DNA of 10,769 bases, from positions 1 to 10,769 of the forward strand of contig JACPDS010000204.1 of assembly GCA_016183885.1 (NCBI GenBank), written 5' to 3'. Shown piece after piece: positions 1-7,848 of the stretch; position 1 is the stretch's first letter, and every line of letters begins with the position of its first letter. Source of the stretch: Armatimonadota bacterium. GTDB lineage: Bacteria > Vulcanimicrobiota > JACPDS01. The notes beneath the pieces are model-generated. The model was not told where the DNA came from. It was given only the letters and a program-made list of their open reading frames with translations, and did no database searches. The position numbers and the translations under genes were made by a program.

Positions 1-828
1 GCCAATTAATCCTAATTCTTCTCCTAAAATAGCAAAAATGAAATCTGTATGCTGTTCCGGAAGATAAAAAAATTTCTGACGGCTTTGTCCCAGTCCTAAT
101 CCAAAAATTCCTCCAGAGCCTAAGGCAATTAAAGATTGAATAATATGATAGCCGCTATCCTGAGGATCCTTCCATGGATTAATAAAAGCAGTTAAACGCC
201 GCAAACGATAACTTTCATGTAAAATCCTAAAGCCTACTAAAACAATCCCGCTTAATATTAAGCTTAATAAATAATGTTTTTTTATCCCCCCTAAATAAAG
301 AATCCCTAAAAATGTTCCTCCTAAAATTAAAACTGTTCCTAAATCAGGTTCTTTTTCAATTAAAAAACAAAAAATTCCTAAAATTAAAAAAGGAATAATT
401 AAAAAAGTAGGTTTTTCAAATTTATCATATTTTCTAGAGATAACATCCGCTAAATAAAAAATTAAAGTAAATTTAGCGATTTCTGAAGGCTGAAAACTTA
501 AAAATCCCAGATCAATCCAACGTCTTGCTCCTAAAACAGTTTTTCCTACTCCTGGAATCAAAACTAAAATTAAAAGAATTATAGTAAAAATTATTCCTAT
601 TAAAGAAAATTTACGCAAAAAAATCCAATCTGCCCTAAAAGCTAAAATTAAAATCAAACTTCCGAAAATCAACCAAATAATCTGCCTTTTTAAAAAATAA
701 TAAGCGTCAAAATTATAAAAAGAACTTTTAGAAGCCATAACTAAACTGGAACTAAAAATCATTACAATGCCTATTAAAGTTAGAAAAATAATAAAAATTA
801 AAATCCAAATGTCAAAAGTCCTTTTCAT
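1..828 (-). CDS. ftsW: Septal peptidoglycan glycosyltransferase FtsW (partial, C-terminus beyond window)
   Basis: This is the SEDS-family polytopic membrane protein that polymerises lipid II into glycan strands at the division septum, working with the class B PBP encoded upstream. I translated 276 codons from the ATG at 828 without a stop; the frame runs off the left edge, so roughly the last quarter is missing. Visible family landmarks are several hydrophobic helices from residue 8 on, GARRWIDLG (100-108) followed by FQPSE (112-116), EKEPDLGT (158-165), NPWKDPQDSGYH (217-228), and LPEQHTDF (256-263) with the invariant Asp of the HTDF motif at 262. The start overlaps the murD stop as ATGA, which implies translational coupling. 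RodA is the paralogue with the same fold; the position in the cluster and direct linkage to ftsI and murD favour FtsW. Confidence 0.95.
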   Translation of the reverse strand, partial: MKRTFDIWILIFIIFLTLIGIVMIFSSSLVMASKSSFYNFDAYYFLKRQIIWLIFGSLILILAFRADWIFLRKFSLIGIIFTIILLILVLIPGVGKTVLGARRWIDLGFLSFQPSEIAKFTLIFYLADVISRKYDKFEKPTFLIIPFLILGIFCFLIEKEPDLGTVLILGGTFLGILYLGGIKKHYLLSLILSGIVLVGFRILHESYRLRRLTAFINPWKDPQDSGYHIIQSLIALGSGGIFGLGLGQSRQKFFYLPEQHTDFIFAILGEELGLIG

Positions 829-2189
829 GATCCCTCTTTTAATTTTAAGACTAAGTTTTTAAAAATTTCCCCTCTCTCTTCGGCGGAATTAAACATATCA
901 AAGCTGGCGCAGGCAGGGGAAAGTAAAACTATATCTCCGATGCGAGATATAGAATAAGCTAAATCTACGGCTTCCTTTAATGTTCTTGCTAAAAAAATCT
1001 TGTTAAAATTAAAAAAACTGGCGCTTTGAGCAATCTTGAAACTACTTTCTCCAATAGTAATTAAAGCTTTAACTTTTTTAGAAATTATCTCGCCTAAATC
1101 TCTAAAATCCATTTCTTTATCTTTTCCCCCAGCAATTAAAATAATCGGTTCGTCAAAACTTTTAAGAGCGGCAATTACCGCCCCTGGATTAGTGGCTTTA
1201 GAATCGTCAATATATTTTACTCCATTAATCTCTGCCGCTAATTCTAAACGATGTTTAAGCGCTTTAAATTCTTTAATAACTTTAATTAAATTCAATAAAT
1301 TTAATTTTAAGATTAAAGCCGCGCAAAAACCAGCTAAAATATTTTCTTGATTATGAACGCCTAAAAGATTATACTTTTCTAAATTTATCTCATTTATTTC
1401 CTTTAGTTCATCATCAACTAATTTAATTAATTGTCCTTCTAAATAAGCCCCTTTAGAAATTTTTTGTTTTCTGGAAAAATAAAATTTTTGAGCTTTAATT
1501 TGAGGAGCAATTTTCATGCAATAAGAATCATCGGCATTTAAAACGGCAAAATCATCTTTATCTTGATTTTCAAAAATACGCGCTTTCATTCTTAAATACT
1601 CTTCAAAACTTTTATGACGATCAAGATGATCGGAAGTAATATTTAAAAAAATCGCTATTTTAGGCTTAAAATCAATAATTCCTTCCAGCTGGAAACTGCT
1701 TATTTCAGTCACTAAAAAACTATTCCGATCGGCTTTAATAATCTCGCTAATTAAAGGAATCCCGATATTTCCAGCTAAATAAGCCTTTTTATGACTGGCT
1801 ATAAGCATTTCATAAATTAAAGTAGTCGTTGTTGATTTCCCATTTGTTCCCGTAACGGCAATAATAGGACCAGACGACATCTGATAAGCTAATTCGATCT
1901 CGCTTAATACCTTAACAGCGTTTTCTTTCGCCTCATTAATTAAGGGATGATGAATAGAAACTCCGGGACTTATAATAATTAAATCTTTATTTTGATATAA
2001 AGCCCTGGTATGACCGCCTGATTCTAAAGTATAAGGAATATCCAGGTCTTTTAATATACTTTTCAATTTTTCTTCATCTTTGCAATCGCTTAAAAAAATC
2101 TCCGCTCCTAAATTATAAAGTATTTTAGCGCAAGCTAAAGCGCTCTTTCCCACTCCCATAATACTTATTTTTTTGCCTTTAAAATCCAT
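825..2189 (-). CDS. murD: UDP-N-acetylmuramoyl-L-alanine--D-glutamate ligase MurD
   Basis: This cytoplasmic ATP-dependent ligase adds D-glutamate to UDP-MurNAc-L-Ala. Numbered from the ATG at 2189 (454 aa, normal family length), the N-terminal UDP-binding region starts MDFKGKK and contains the glycine-rich MGVGKS. The ATP P-loop GTNGKST is at 114-120, the probable carbamylated lysine is K202 in MKARIF, LLGVHNQEN is at 275-283, and the C-terminal YIDDSKATNP is at 326-335. An in-frame TTG at 2204 would add five residues (MEQSI). I prefer the ATG because it forms a TAATG stop-start junction with mraY, has GGAG about 9 nt upstream, and begins where MurD proteins usually begin. The TGA stop overlaps the ftsW ATG. 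Confidence 0.96.
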   Translation of the reverse strand: MDFKGKKISIMGVGKSALACAKILYNLGAEIFLSDCKDEEKLKSILKDLDIPYTLESGGHTRALYQNKDLIIISPGVSIHHPLINEAKENAVKVLSEIELAYQMSSGPIIAVTGTNGKSTTTTLIYEMLIASHKKAYLAGNIGIPLISEIIKADRNSFLVTEISSFQLEGIIDFKPKIAIFLNITSDHLDRHKSFEEYLRMKARIFENQDKDDFAVLNADDSYCMKIAPQIKAQKFYFSRKQKISKGAYLEGQLIKLVDDELKEINEINLEKYNLLGVHNQENILAGFCAALILKLNLLNLIKVIKEFKALKHRLELAAEINGVKYIDDSKATNPGAVIAALKSFDEPIILIAGGKDKEMDFRDLGEIISKKVKALITIGESSFKIAQSASFFNFNKIFLARTLKEAVDLAYSISRIGDIVLLSPACASFDMFNSAEERGEIFKNLVLKLKEGS

Positions 2190-3142
2190 TATACTCTGCT
2201 CCAATTAAGAAAATAATGAATATATAAAGCAAAAACAGCCAATATTATGCCTATAATCCAAAATCTTATTACGACTTGAGTTTCTTCCCAGCCGGATAAC
2301 TCAAAATGATGATGAAGCGGGCTCATTTTAAAAATTCTTCTTCCTTTAGTTAACTTAAAATAAATTACTTGTAAAATTACAGAGATTGTTTCCAAAACAA
2401 AAACTCCTCCTAAAATCAACAATAAAAATTCAGTTTTACTGGCTAAACTTAAAGCTCCTATTGCTCCTCCTAAACCTAAAGCCCCAACATCTCCCATAAA
2501 AATTTTAGCGGGATGAAAATTATACCAAAGAAAAGCTAAAGAAGCGCCCAGAATAGCCCAAATTAAAACAGCCAATTGATAATCTTTAATGATTATTATA
2601 TACGCTCCCACAGTAATAATAACTAAACCTATTGATAAACCGTCTAATCCATCGGTTAAATTAACTGAGTTGGCAGTGGAGAGTATTACTAAAACAACCA
2701 AAGAAAAATAAATTATTATTCCTTCCAAATGAAAAAATGAAGCTTTATTAGCAGGCCAAAAATAATAAGCCGATACAATTCCAATAATAGTTTGAAAAAA
2801 TAATTTATCGCGAGCCCTTAATCCTAAAGAGCGTTTCTTCTTATAACAAATCCAGTCATCTAAAAAACCAATTAAAGTATTTAAAAAAATAATTCCCAAG
2901 ACTACCCAAAAAACTTCTCCCTTTTTTTGAGGAACCAATAAAACCGCGAAGATTATGCTTAATATGATCACTATTCCGCCCATAGTGGGCGTTCCGCTTT
3001 TTATTTGATGATTAACCGGTCCCTCGGAGCGGATATTCTGCCCCAAAGAAATTTTATGAAATAATTTAATAAATAAAGGCAGACTTAAAAAACAAATTAA
3101 AAAAGCCCCTGAAAAAGAAAGTAAATTATTAAAACTTAACAT
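2189..3142 (-). CDS. mraY: Phospho-N-acetylmuramoyl-pentapeptide-transferase MraY
   Basis: This integral membrane enzyme transfers phospho-MurNAc-pentapeptide from UDP to undecaprenyl phosphate, making lipid I. The 317-aa protein is mostly hydrophobic helices, close to the shorter Gram-positive-type MraY length. Conserved elements are GTPTMGG (50-56), the aspartate pair in FLDDW (93-97), the NLTDGLDG segment (161-168), IFMGDVG (214-220) with the catalytic-site Asp 218, and the SPLHHHFE motif (274-281) with its His triad. The start ATG at 3142 overlaps the end of murF by 14 nt and has only a weak GGGA-like ribosome binding site, so it probably relies on coupling. Its TAA shares one base with the preferred murD start. 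All key residues are present. Confidence 0.97.
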   Translation of the reverse strand: MLSFNNLLSFSGAFLICFLSLPLFIKLFHKISLGQNIRSEGPVNHQIKSGTPTMGGIVIILSIIFAVLLVPQKKGEVFWVVLGIIFLNTLIGFLDDWICYKKKRSLGLRARDKLFFQTIIGIVSAYYFWPANKASFFHLEGIIIYFSLVVLVILSTANSVNLTDGLDGLSIGLVIITVGAYIIIIKDYQLAVLIWAILGASLAFLWYNFHPAKIFMGDVGALGLGGAIGALSLASKTEFLLLILGGVFVLETISVILQVIYFKLTKGRRIFKMSPLHHHFELSGWEETQVVIRFWIIGIILAVFALYIHYFLNWSRV

Positions 3143-4523
3143 TTTTATCCCGCTTAATTAAATAATCCGCAATTTCTTCTAATTGCATTTTTCTTGAACC
3201 TTTAATTAAAATTAAATCTTTTTCTTTAAGTTTATCTAAAAGAATATTTAAAGCCTCTTGTTTGTTTTTGCAAATGAAAATATTTTTGTTTAAAAAACCG
3301 GCTTCTTTAGCGCCCCGGGCAATTAATTCTCCCAGAAGTCCAACTGTGATTAAAAGATTAAATTTGCTTCGCCTGACAAATTTTCCGATTTCTAAATGAG
3401 CTTTTTTCTCTATTTTCCCCAGTTCTTTCATATCGCCTAAAATAGCTATTTTCCTGCCCTTTACTCTTAAAGAAGCTAGAGCCGCAAGAGCGCTTCTCAT
3501 TGAAGCAGGGCTGGCGTTATAAGCGTCGTTAATTAAAATTATCTCATTTTTAAGCAGTATTTTTTCCATCCTTTTGGAAGAAAGTTTAAAACTCAATAAA
3601 CTTTCTCTTATTTCGTCATTTTCCATCCCCAAAGTCTTTGCTGTAATAATGGCTGCAAGGGCATTTAAAATATTATGTTTTCCAAGCAAAGGAAGTTCTA
3701 TATCAAATACTTCGTTTTTGAATTCAACTTTAAATTTATAACCATTCCAAAACAAATTTTTAAACTTTATTAACTTAATATTTCCTGATTTCAATCCAAA
3801 AGAAATAATTTTTCCCTTAAAAAAAGAACTCAAGAATTTAAAATAATAATCTTCCTTTGGCAGTACGGCTAATCCATTCGGAGGGAGAGATTCTAAAATT
3901 TCGGCTTTACTTTTAGCGATTATTTTCTTTGATTTCATAAACTCCAGATGAGATTCTCCGATATTTGTAATTACGGCAATTTCAGGTTTAATAATCTTAG
4001 CTAGTTCTTTAATCTCTCCGGGAGCCCTCATAGCTAACTCAAAAACTCCTATTTGATAAGAGGGATTAAGTTTTAATAAAGTTTTAGATATGCCTATTTC
4101 ATTATTAAAATTCTCTTGCGATTTCAAGACTAAATACTTTCTTTTCAAGATATGACTGATTAAATCTTTTGTGGTGGTTTTACCGTTAGAACCGGTAACT
4201 CCGATGCTCGTAAAAGAAAATTTATTCCTATAAAATCCGGCAATCCGCATTAAAGCTATTTTAGTATCAGGCACTTGAATTAAAATATTAAATTTTTTCT
4301 TTTCAATTTCCCTGGAAAATAATATGCCTTGAGCTTCTTTTAAAACGGCGTCTTTAATAAAATTATGTCCGTCAAAATTTTCTCCAGCTAAAGGAATGAA
4401 AAAATCGCCTTTTTTTAAAGCGCGGGTATCAGTGGAAAAATTAAAAATTTCTTCTTCTTTATTTCCCTTAATTAATTTGCCGGAAGTAGATTCTAAAATT
4501 TCTTTAACTTTTAAGGGCAGCAT
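3129..4523 (-). CDS. murF: UDP-N-acetylmuramoyl-tripeptide--D-alanyl-D-alanine ligase MurF
   Basis: This cytoplasmic Mur ligase adds the D-Ala-D-Ala dipeptide to complete UDP-MurNAc-pentapeptide. The 464-aa length fits the family. The N-terminal domain contains STDTRALKKGDFF (30-42) and the AGENFDGHNF segment typical of MurF (46-55). The P-loop GSNGKTTTKD is at 111-120, ENFNNEIGI at 137-145, AKSKAEI at 203-209 with the likely carbamylated lysine K206, LLGKHNILNALAA at 279-291 and NDAYNASP at 332-339. These separate it from MurE and MurC. The ATG at 4523 lies 13 nt inside the end of murE, with AAAGG about 7 nt upstream. The stop overlaps mraY. MurF directly follows MurE, as in most dcw clusters. 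Confidence 0.97.
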   Translation of the reverse strand: MLPLKVKEILESTSGKLIKGNKEEEIFNFSTDTRALKKGDFFIPLAGENFDGHNFIKDAVLKEAQGILFSREIEKKKFNILIQVPDTKIALMRIAGFYRNKFSFTSIGVTGSNGKTTTKDLISHILKRKYLVLKSQENFNNEIGISKTLLKLNPSYQIGVFELAMRAPGEIKELAKIIKPEIAVITNIGESHLEFMKSKKIIAKSKAEILESLPPNGLAVLPKEDYYFKFLSSFFKGKIISFGLKSGNIKLIKFKNLFWNGYKFKVEFKNEVFDIELPLLGKHNILNALAAIITAKTLGMENDEIRESLLSFKLSSKRMEKILLKNEIILINDAYNASPASMRSALAALASLRVKGRKIAILGDMKELGKIEKKAHLEIGKFVRRSKFNLLITVGLLGELIARGAKEAGFLNKNIFICKNKQEALNILLDKLKEKDLILIKGSRKMQLEEIADYLIKRDKNVKF

Positions 4524-5980
4524 ATTAAAGCCTTTTTAATAAATTTTTCAGCCACCTCAAAATCATCAAAATGGATAACTTTATCTTTAAAAATTTGATA
4601 ATTTTCATGGCCCTTTCCCGCAATTACTATAAAATCATCTTTTTTAGCTAAATTAATAGCTTTCCTTATAGCTTCTTTACGATCTGCCTCAATTAAATAA
4701 TTACTTCCGGAAACAAAGCCTCTTTTAACTTCCTTAATAATTTTCAAAGGATCTTCGCCGCGGGGATTATCAGAAGTAATAATTGCCAAATCGGCTAACT
4801 TTGAAGCAGCTTCTCCCATTAAAGGACGCTTTCCGCGGTCACGATCTCCCCCTGCTCCGAAAACTACAATTAATCTGCCTTTAGTTAAAATTTTAGCTCC
4901 TTTTAAAATATTTTCCAAACCTGCCGGAGTATGAGCATAATCAACCACCAATCTAAAATTCTGCCCTAAATTTATTGATTCAAATCTTCCTTTAACCGAA
5001 GAAGCTTCTTCTAAAGCCAAGCAAATATTTTTTAAATCTATGCCCAGAGAAAAAGCGGCGGCTGAAGCCGCTAAAGAATTATAAACATTAAATAAACCCA
5101 AAAGAGGCAGTTTAACTAATCTACTTTCTCTTTTATGACAAATTTTAAATTGCGTTCCATAAAAATTAAACTTGATATCGCAAGCGAAAAAATCAGCTTG
5201 ATTTTTTATTCCATAAGTAAAACAGTTATTTATTTTTTTAAGAATTCTCCTCCCGTAAGGGTCGTCTAAATTAACAATCGCCTGACCTTCTTTTTTTAAT
5301 AAATAAAATAATTTAAGTTTAGCCTGAAAATAATTTTCTAAATTTTTATGATAATCTAAATGATCTTGAGTTAAATTGGTAAAAACAGCCCGCAAAAATG
5401 GAATTTCATAAACTCTTTCTTGATCTAAGCCATGAGAGGAAACTTCCATGGCTACATATTCTATTTTATCTTTAAGCATAGAAAATAAAAATTTCTGTAT
5501 TTCCAGGGCATTTGGAGTAGTATTATTTACCGCTTTAATTTTATCTTTCCATGCGGCATGAAGCGTTCCAATTAAACCGCAAGAAAATCCGGAAACTTCT
5601 AAAATTTTTTTAAGTAAAAAAGTAATTGTAGTTTTACCATTTGTACCCGTGACGCCGATAATTTTTAATTTTTCATCCGGAAAATTAAAAAACTTTCTTG
5701 CCAATTTAGTTAAAGCATAACGGCTATTCTGAACTTTAATTAAAGTTGCTCCTAGAGGCGGATTAAAATTTAATTTCTTTTCAAATACTAAAGCTTTAAC
5801 TCCCTTATTTATAACATCCTTAGCAAAATCATTCCCGTTAAAACTTTTCCCTTTTATACAAACAAATAAAGAATTGGGAGTAACTTTCCGTGAATCATAT
5901 TGAATTTCTTTTATTTCTAAAGATAAATTCCCCTGGATTTTTTTTTCTTCCAAACTTTCCACTAACTTTTCCAGCTTCAT
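4511..5980 (-). CDS. murE: UDP-N-acetylmuramoyl-L-alanyl-D-glutamate--2,6-diaminopimelate ligase MurE
   Basis: This cytoplasmic ligase adds the third peptide residue to UDP-MurNAc-L-Ala-D-Glu. The protein is 489 aa. Features are DSRKVTPNSLFVC in the UDP-binding domain (29-41), P-loop GTNGKTT (112-118), NTTPNA (153-158), EVSSHGLDQ (179-187), the carbamylated-lysine region AKLKLF (220-225, K221), LLGLFNVYNSLAA (293-305), DYAHTP (347-352), GAGGDRDRGKRPLMG (375-389), DNPRGEDP (404-411) and GKGHE (455-459). The DNPR sequence marks meso-diaminopimelate rather than L-lysine specificity, so the organism probably has mDAP peptidoglycan. The ATG at 5980 is 4 nt after the ftsI stop, with a poorly placed GAGG about 14 nt upstream. 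The end overlaps murF by 13 nt. Confidence 0.97.
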   Translation of the reverse strand: MKLEKLVESLEEKKIQGNLSLEIKEIQYDSRKVTPNSLFVCIKGKSFNGNDFAKDVINKGVKALVFEKKLNFNPPLGATLIKVQNSRYALTKLARKFFNFPDEKLKIIGVTGTNGKTTITFLLKKILEVSGFSCGLIGTLHAAWKDKIKAVNNTTPNALEIQKFLFSMLKDKIEYVAMEVSSHGLDQERVYEIPFLRAVFTNLTQDHLDYHKNLENYFQAKLKLFYLLKKEGQAIVNLDDPYGRRILKKINNCFTYGIKNQADFFACDIKFNFYGTQFKICHKRESRLVKLPLLGLFNVYNSLAASAAAFSLGIDLKNICLALEEASSVKGRFESINLGQNFRLVVDYAHTPAGLENILKGAKILTKGRLIVVFGAGGDRDRGKRPLMGEAASKLADLAIITSDNPRGEDPLKIIKEVKRGFVSGSNYLIEADRKEAIRKAINLAKKDDFIVIAGKGHENYQIFKDKVIHFDDFEVAEKFIKKALICCP

Positions 5981-5984
5981 GGAA

Positions 5985-7712
5985 TCAACTTTTTCCTCTT
6001 AAATTATTTATCGGTAAACTGGGAGGAATCCCATAATGCCATAAAAGTTCTTGAGCTATAGACTTAAAAACGGGGGCCGCCACATAACCTCCCCAAATAA
6101 TTCCTTGAGGTTCCTCAATTTTAACTAAAATTGCAAAGCGAGGTTCATCAACCGGAAAAAACCCTAAAAAAGAGGCAATATAATTATTAACATATACTCC
6201 ACGATCGCACTTTTGAGCTGTACCTGTTTTTCCAGCCACTAAATAACCGGGGATTTGAGCTTTTTTACCTGTTCCCTTTTCCACCACCTGCTTTAAAATT
6301 TCCGCCATCTCCAGAGAAGTCTTAAAAGAAATCACCTGCCTGATTAGTTGAGGTTTAAATTCTTTAACTGTTTCGCCATTTGGAGAAATAATAGCTTTGA
6401 CTATATGAGGACGATAAAGTTTTCCTCCATTAGCAATGGCAGAAATAGCGGCAATTAATTGAACAGGAGTAACCGCAATTCCCTGGCCAAAAGAACAAGT
6501 AGCCAAATTAGAGAGAGCCCATTCTTCTAAAGGTATAATTGATCCGGTTGTTTCCCCTGGAAGATCAATTCCTGTATGATCACCAAACCCAAAAGCTTTA
6601 ATATATTTATAAAAAGTTTCTTTGCCTATTTTTAAAGCCACAGAGGTTGTGCCCACATTAAAAGAATAAGTTATAATATTAGCTAAATTTTCTTTTCCAG
6701 CCGCGCTTGTTAATCCATCATTAGCATTATGAATATTCCAACCACCCACGTTAATAGAATTTCCGCAATAAAAAAAATCATCTAAAGAAACTTTTCCGCT
6801 ATCTAAAGCCGCGGAAGCTAAAAAAACTTTAAAAATAGAACCCGGTTCAAAAGCATCGCTAATAGCTGAATTTCTTAGATTCTCTTTTGGAGTAAAAAAA
6901 TAATTTTCATTATAAAAATTAGGATAATTAGCTAAAGCTAAAATCTCGCCATTATTTATATCCATCACAATAACATTCCCTCGTTTAGCATGATACAAAG
7001 AAATAGCTGATTTAAGTTCGCGCTCTGCAAGATATTGAATTTCTTCATCAATAGTTAAAACTAAATTATTACCGGCTAAAGAAGGAGAAATTTTTAAAAA
7101 TGATCCCGGGATAGCTATGCCCAGATTATCAATTTCAGTCTCGACTTTTCCTTGAGTTCCTCTTAATGATTGATCATAATAACCTTCAATTCCATCTAAA
7201 CCTTGATCGTCAATCCCCGTGCAGCCAATTAAATGGGAAGCTAAATTCCCTTTAGGATAAAATCTTTTCCCTGTAGATTCTTTAATTAAAAAAACTCCTT
7301 CTAAATTTAGTCTTTCTATTTGTTTAGCTAAATTATAATCCACCTTTCTTTTAATAAAGACAAAAGTTGTCTGAGAAGTTATTTTATTTAAAATATTTTT
7401 TTCATTTTCACTTAAAATTAAAGAAAGAATTTTAGCCGCTTTTAATGTATCTTTAATCTCTTTAGGATTAACTGCTATAGATGGTAATTCTAAACTTTTA
7501 GCTAAAGGTTCGCCATGACAATCAAAGATATTCCCCCGAATAGCCGGGAGTTCAATTGTTCCTAAATGCTGTTTTAAAGCTAAAATCTTAAATTTATAAG
7601 CATGAACAGCTTGAATTTCCATTAAACGAAAAAAAAGCAATAAAAATAAAATTACACAAAAATAAAAAAGAAAGATAATTCGTTTCCTAATTTTATAATT
7701 AAAATTTCTCAT
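5985..7712 (-). CDS. ftsI: Class B penicillin-binding protein, septal transpeptidase (FtsI/PBP2B type)
   Basis: This is a membrane-anchored D,D-transpeptidase that cross-links septal peptidoglycan together with FtsW. The 575-aa protein has a basic N-terminus, one transmembrane anchor (about 11-30), the RGNIFD motif of the dimerisation domain (59-64) and a transpeptidase domain with the three active-site motifs: SIFK (292-295, nucleophile Ser 292), SFN (350-352) and KTG (495-497). It ends soon after the catalytic domain, so there are no C-terminal PASTA repeats. The position after ftsL identifies it as the division PBP rather than the elongation PBP2. The ATG at 7712 is the only reasonable start: the frame is closed by a TAA 24 nt upstream (within the hairpin), and the next Met is past the anchor. 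It has no Shine-Dalgarno sequence within the 9 nt that separate it from a strong hairpin. Confidence 0.95.
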   Translation of the reverse strand: MRNFNYKIRKRIIFLFYFCVILFLLLFFRLMEIQAVHAYKFKILALKQHLGTIELPAIRGNIFDCHGEPLAKSLELPSIAVNPKEIKDTLKAAKILSLILSENEKNILNKITSQTTFVFIKRKVDYNLAKQIERLNLEGVFLIKESTGKRFYPKGNLASHLIGCTGIDDQGLDGIEGYYDQSLRGTQGKVETEIDNLGIAIPGSFLKISPSLAGNNLVLTIDEEIQYLAERELKSAISLYHAKRGNVIVMDINNGEILALANYPNFYNENYFFTPKENLRNSAISDAFEPGSIFKVFLASAALDSGKVSLDDFFYCGNSINVGGWNIHNANDGLTSAAGKENLANIITYSFNVGTTSVALKIGKETFYKYIKAFGFGDHTGIDLPGETTGSIIPLEEWALSNLATCSFGQGIAVTPVQLIAAISAIANGGKLYRPHIVKAIISPNGETVKEFKPQLIRQVISFKTSLEMAEILKQVVEKGTGKKAQIPGYLVAGKTGTAQKCDRGVYVNNYIASFLGFFPVDEPRFAILVKIEEPQGIIWGGYVAAPVFKSIAQELLWHYGIPPSLPINNLRGKS

Positions 7713-7718
7713 AATTTC

Positions 7719-7764
7719 AAAAAAGCCAGTTATTTAAGATTATTAATCTTAAATAACTGGCTTT
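7719..7764 (-). terminator. Perfect 20-bp inverted repeat with T run, just before ftsI (terminator-like or attenuator)
   Basis: Bases 7722-7741 and 7745-7764 are exact reverse complements, separated by 3 nt. Read on the minus strand, the stem base is AAAGCCAG/CTGGCTTT and the transcript continues into six Ts (7724-7719), the form of an intrinsic terminator. It would end mraZ-rsmH-ftsL transcripts before ftsI unless it is overcome. The stem is mostly A-T with a G-C rich base. Its 3' side ends 9 nt before the ftsI ATG. No plus-strand gene is near that it could serve. The structure is read directly; its role as terminator or attenuator is inferred. Confidence 0.75.
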
Positions 7765-7771
7765 CCTTCAT
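7730..7771 (-). other. 13-codon mini-ORF spanning the pre-ftsI hairpin
   Basis: Starting at the base directly after the stop of the 20-codon ORF (TAA then ATG, same frame), this reads MKESQLFKINNLK and ends with TAA inside the right arm of the inverted repeat, 17 nt before the ftsI ATG. It has no good ribosome binding site of its own. It may be chance, since the repeat dictates most of its codons. If ribosomes reinitiate here they would pass through the left arm and loop of the hairpin. It is listed because of its exact abutment, not because it looks like a protein. Confidence 0.25.
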
Positions 7772-7834
7772 TTATTTATTCTTCGTTAATTTAAATTTTC
7801 TCCATCCGCGGTTTTTCCAAATCTTTACTTCCAT
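7772..7834 (-). CDS. 20-aa basic peptide, possible leader peptide of ftsI
   Basis: This small ORF between ftsL and ftsI encodes MEVKIWKNRGWRKFKLTKNK. It is preceded by GGGGAGGAG (7840-7848) with a 5-nt spacer, one of the two strongest ribosome binding sites in the window and far better than those of ftsI or murE. The peptide is highly basic (Lys and Arg make up nearly half), has two Trp, and has no membrane segment. I do not recognise a family. Its stop abuts a second mini-ORF that enters the terminator-like hairpin before ftsI, so a cis-acting leader role is plausible. A real small cationic protein is the alternative. The ribosome binding site and reading frame are seen; expression and function are not known. 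Confidence 0.5.
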   Translation of the reverse strand: MEVKIWKNRGWRKFKLTKNK

Positions 7835-7839
7835 CTTTT

Positions 7840-7848
7840 CTCCTCCCC
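7840..7848 (-). promoter_or_regulatory. Strong Shine-Dalgarno of the 20-codon ORF
   Basis: GGGGAGGAG on the minus strand lies 5 nt before the ATG at 7834. In this AT-rich intergenic stretch such a G-rich run stands out, and it is the main reason to believe the small ORF is translated. Confidence 0.7.

Noticed and set aside
151..163. GATAGC-C-GCTATC palindrome inside ftsW
   Set aside because: A short palindrome within conserved coding sequence (DSGYH region), with no partner copies and no regulatory context.
1036..1350. 104-codon plus-strand ORF opposite murD
   Set aside because: It lies antisense inside a clearly conserved gene, has no ribosome binding site or recognisable domain, and its composition follows from the AT-rich murD codons.
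5050..5073. AGCGGC/GCCGCT inverted repeat inside murE
   Set aside because: It is a 6-bp stem in a run of Ala codons (SLAASAAAF), not followed by a T run; codon composition explains it.
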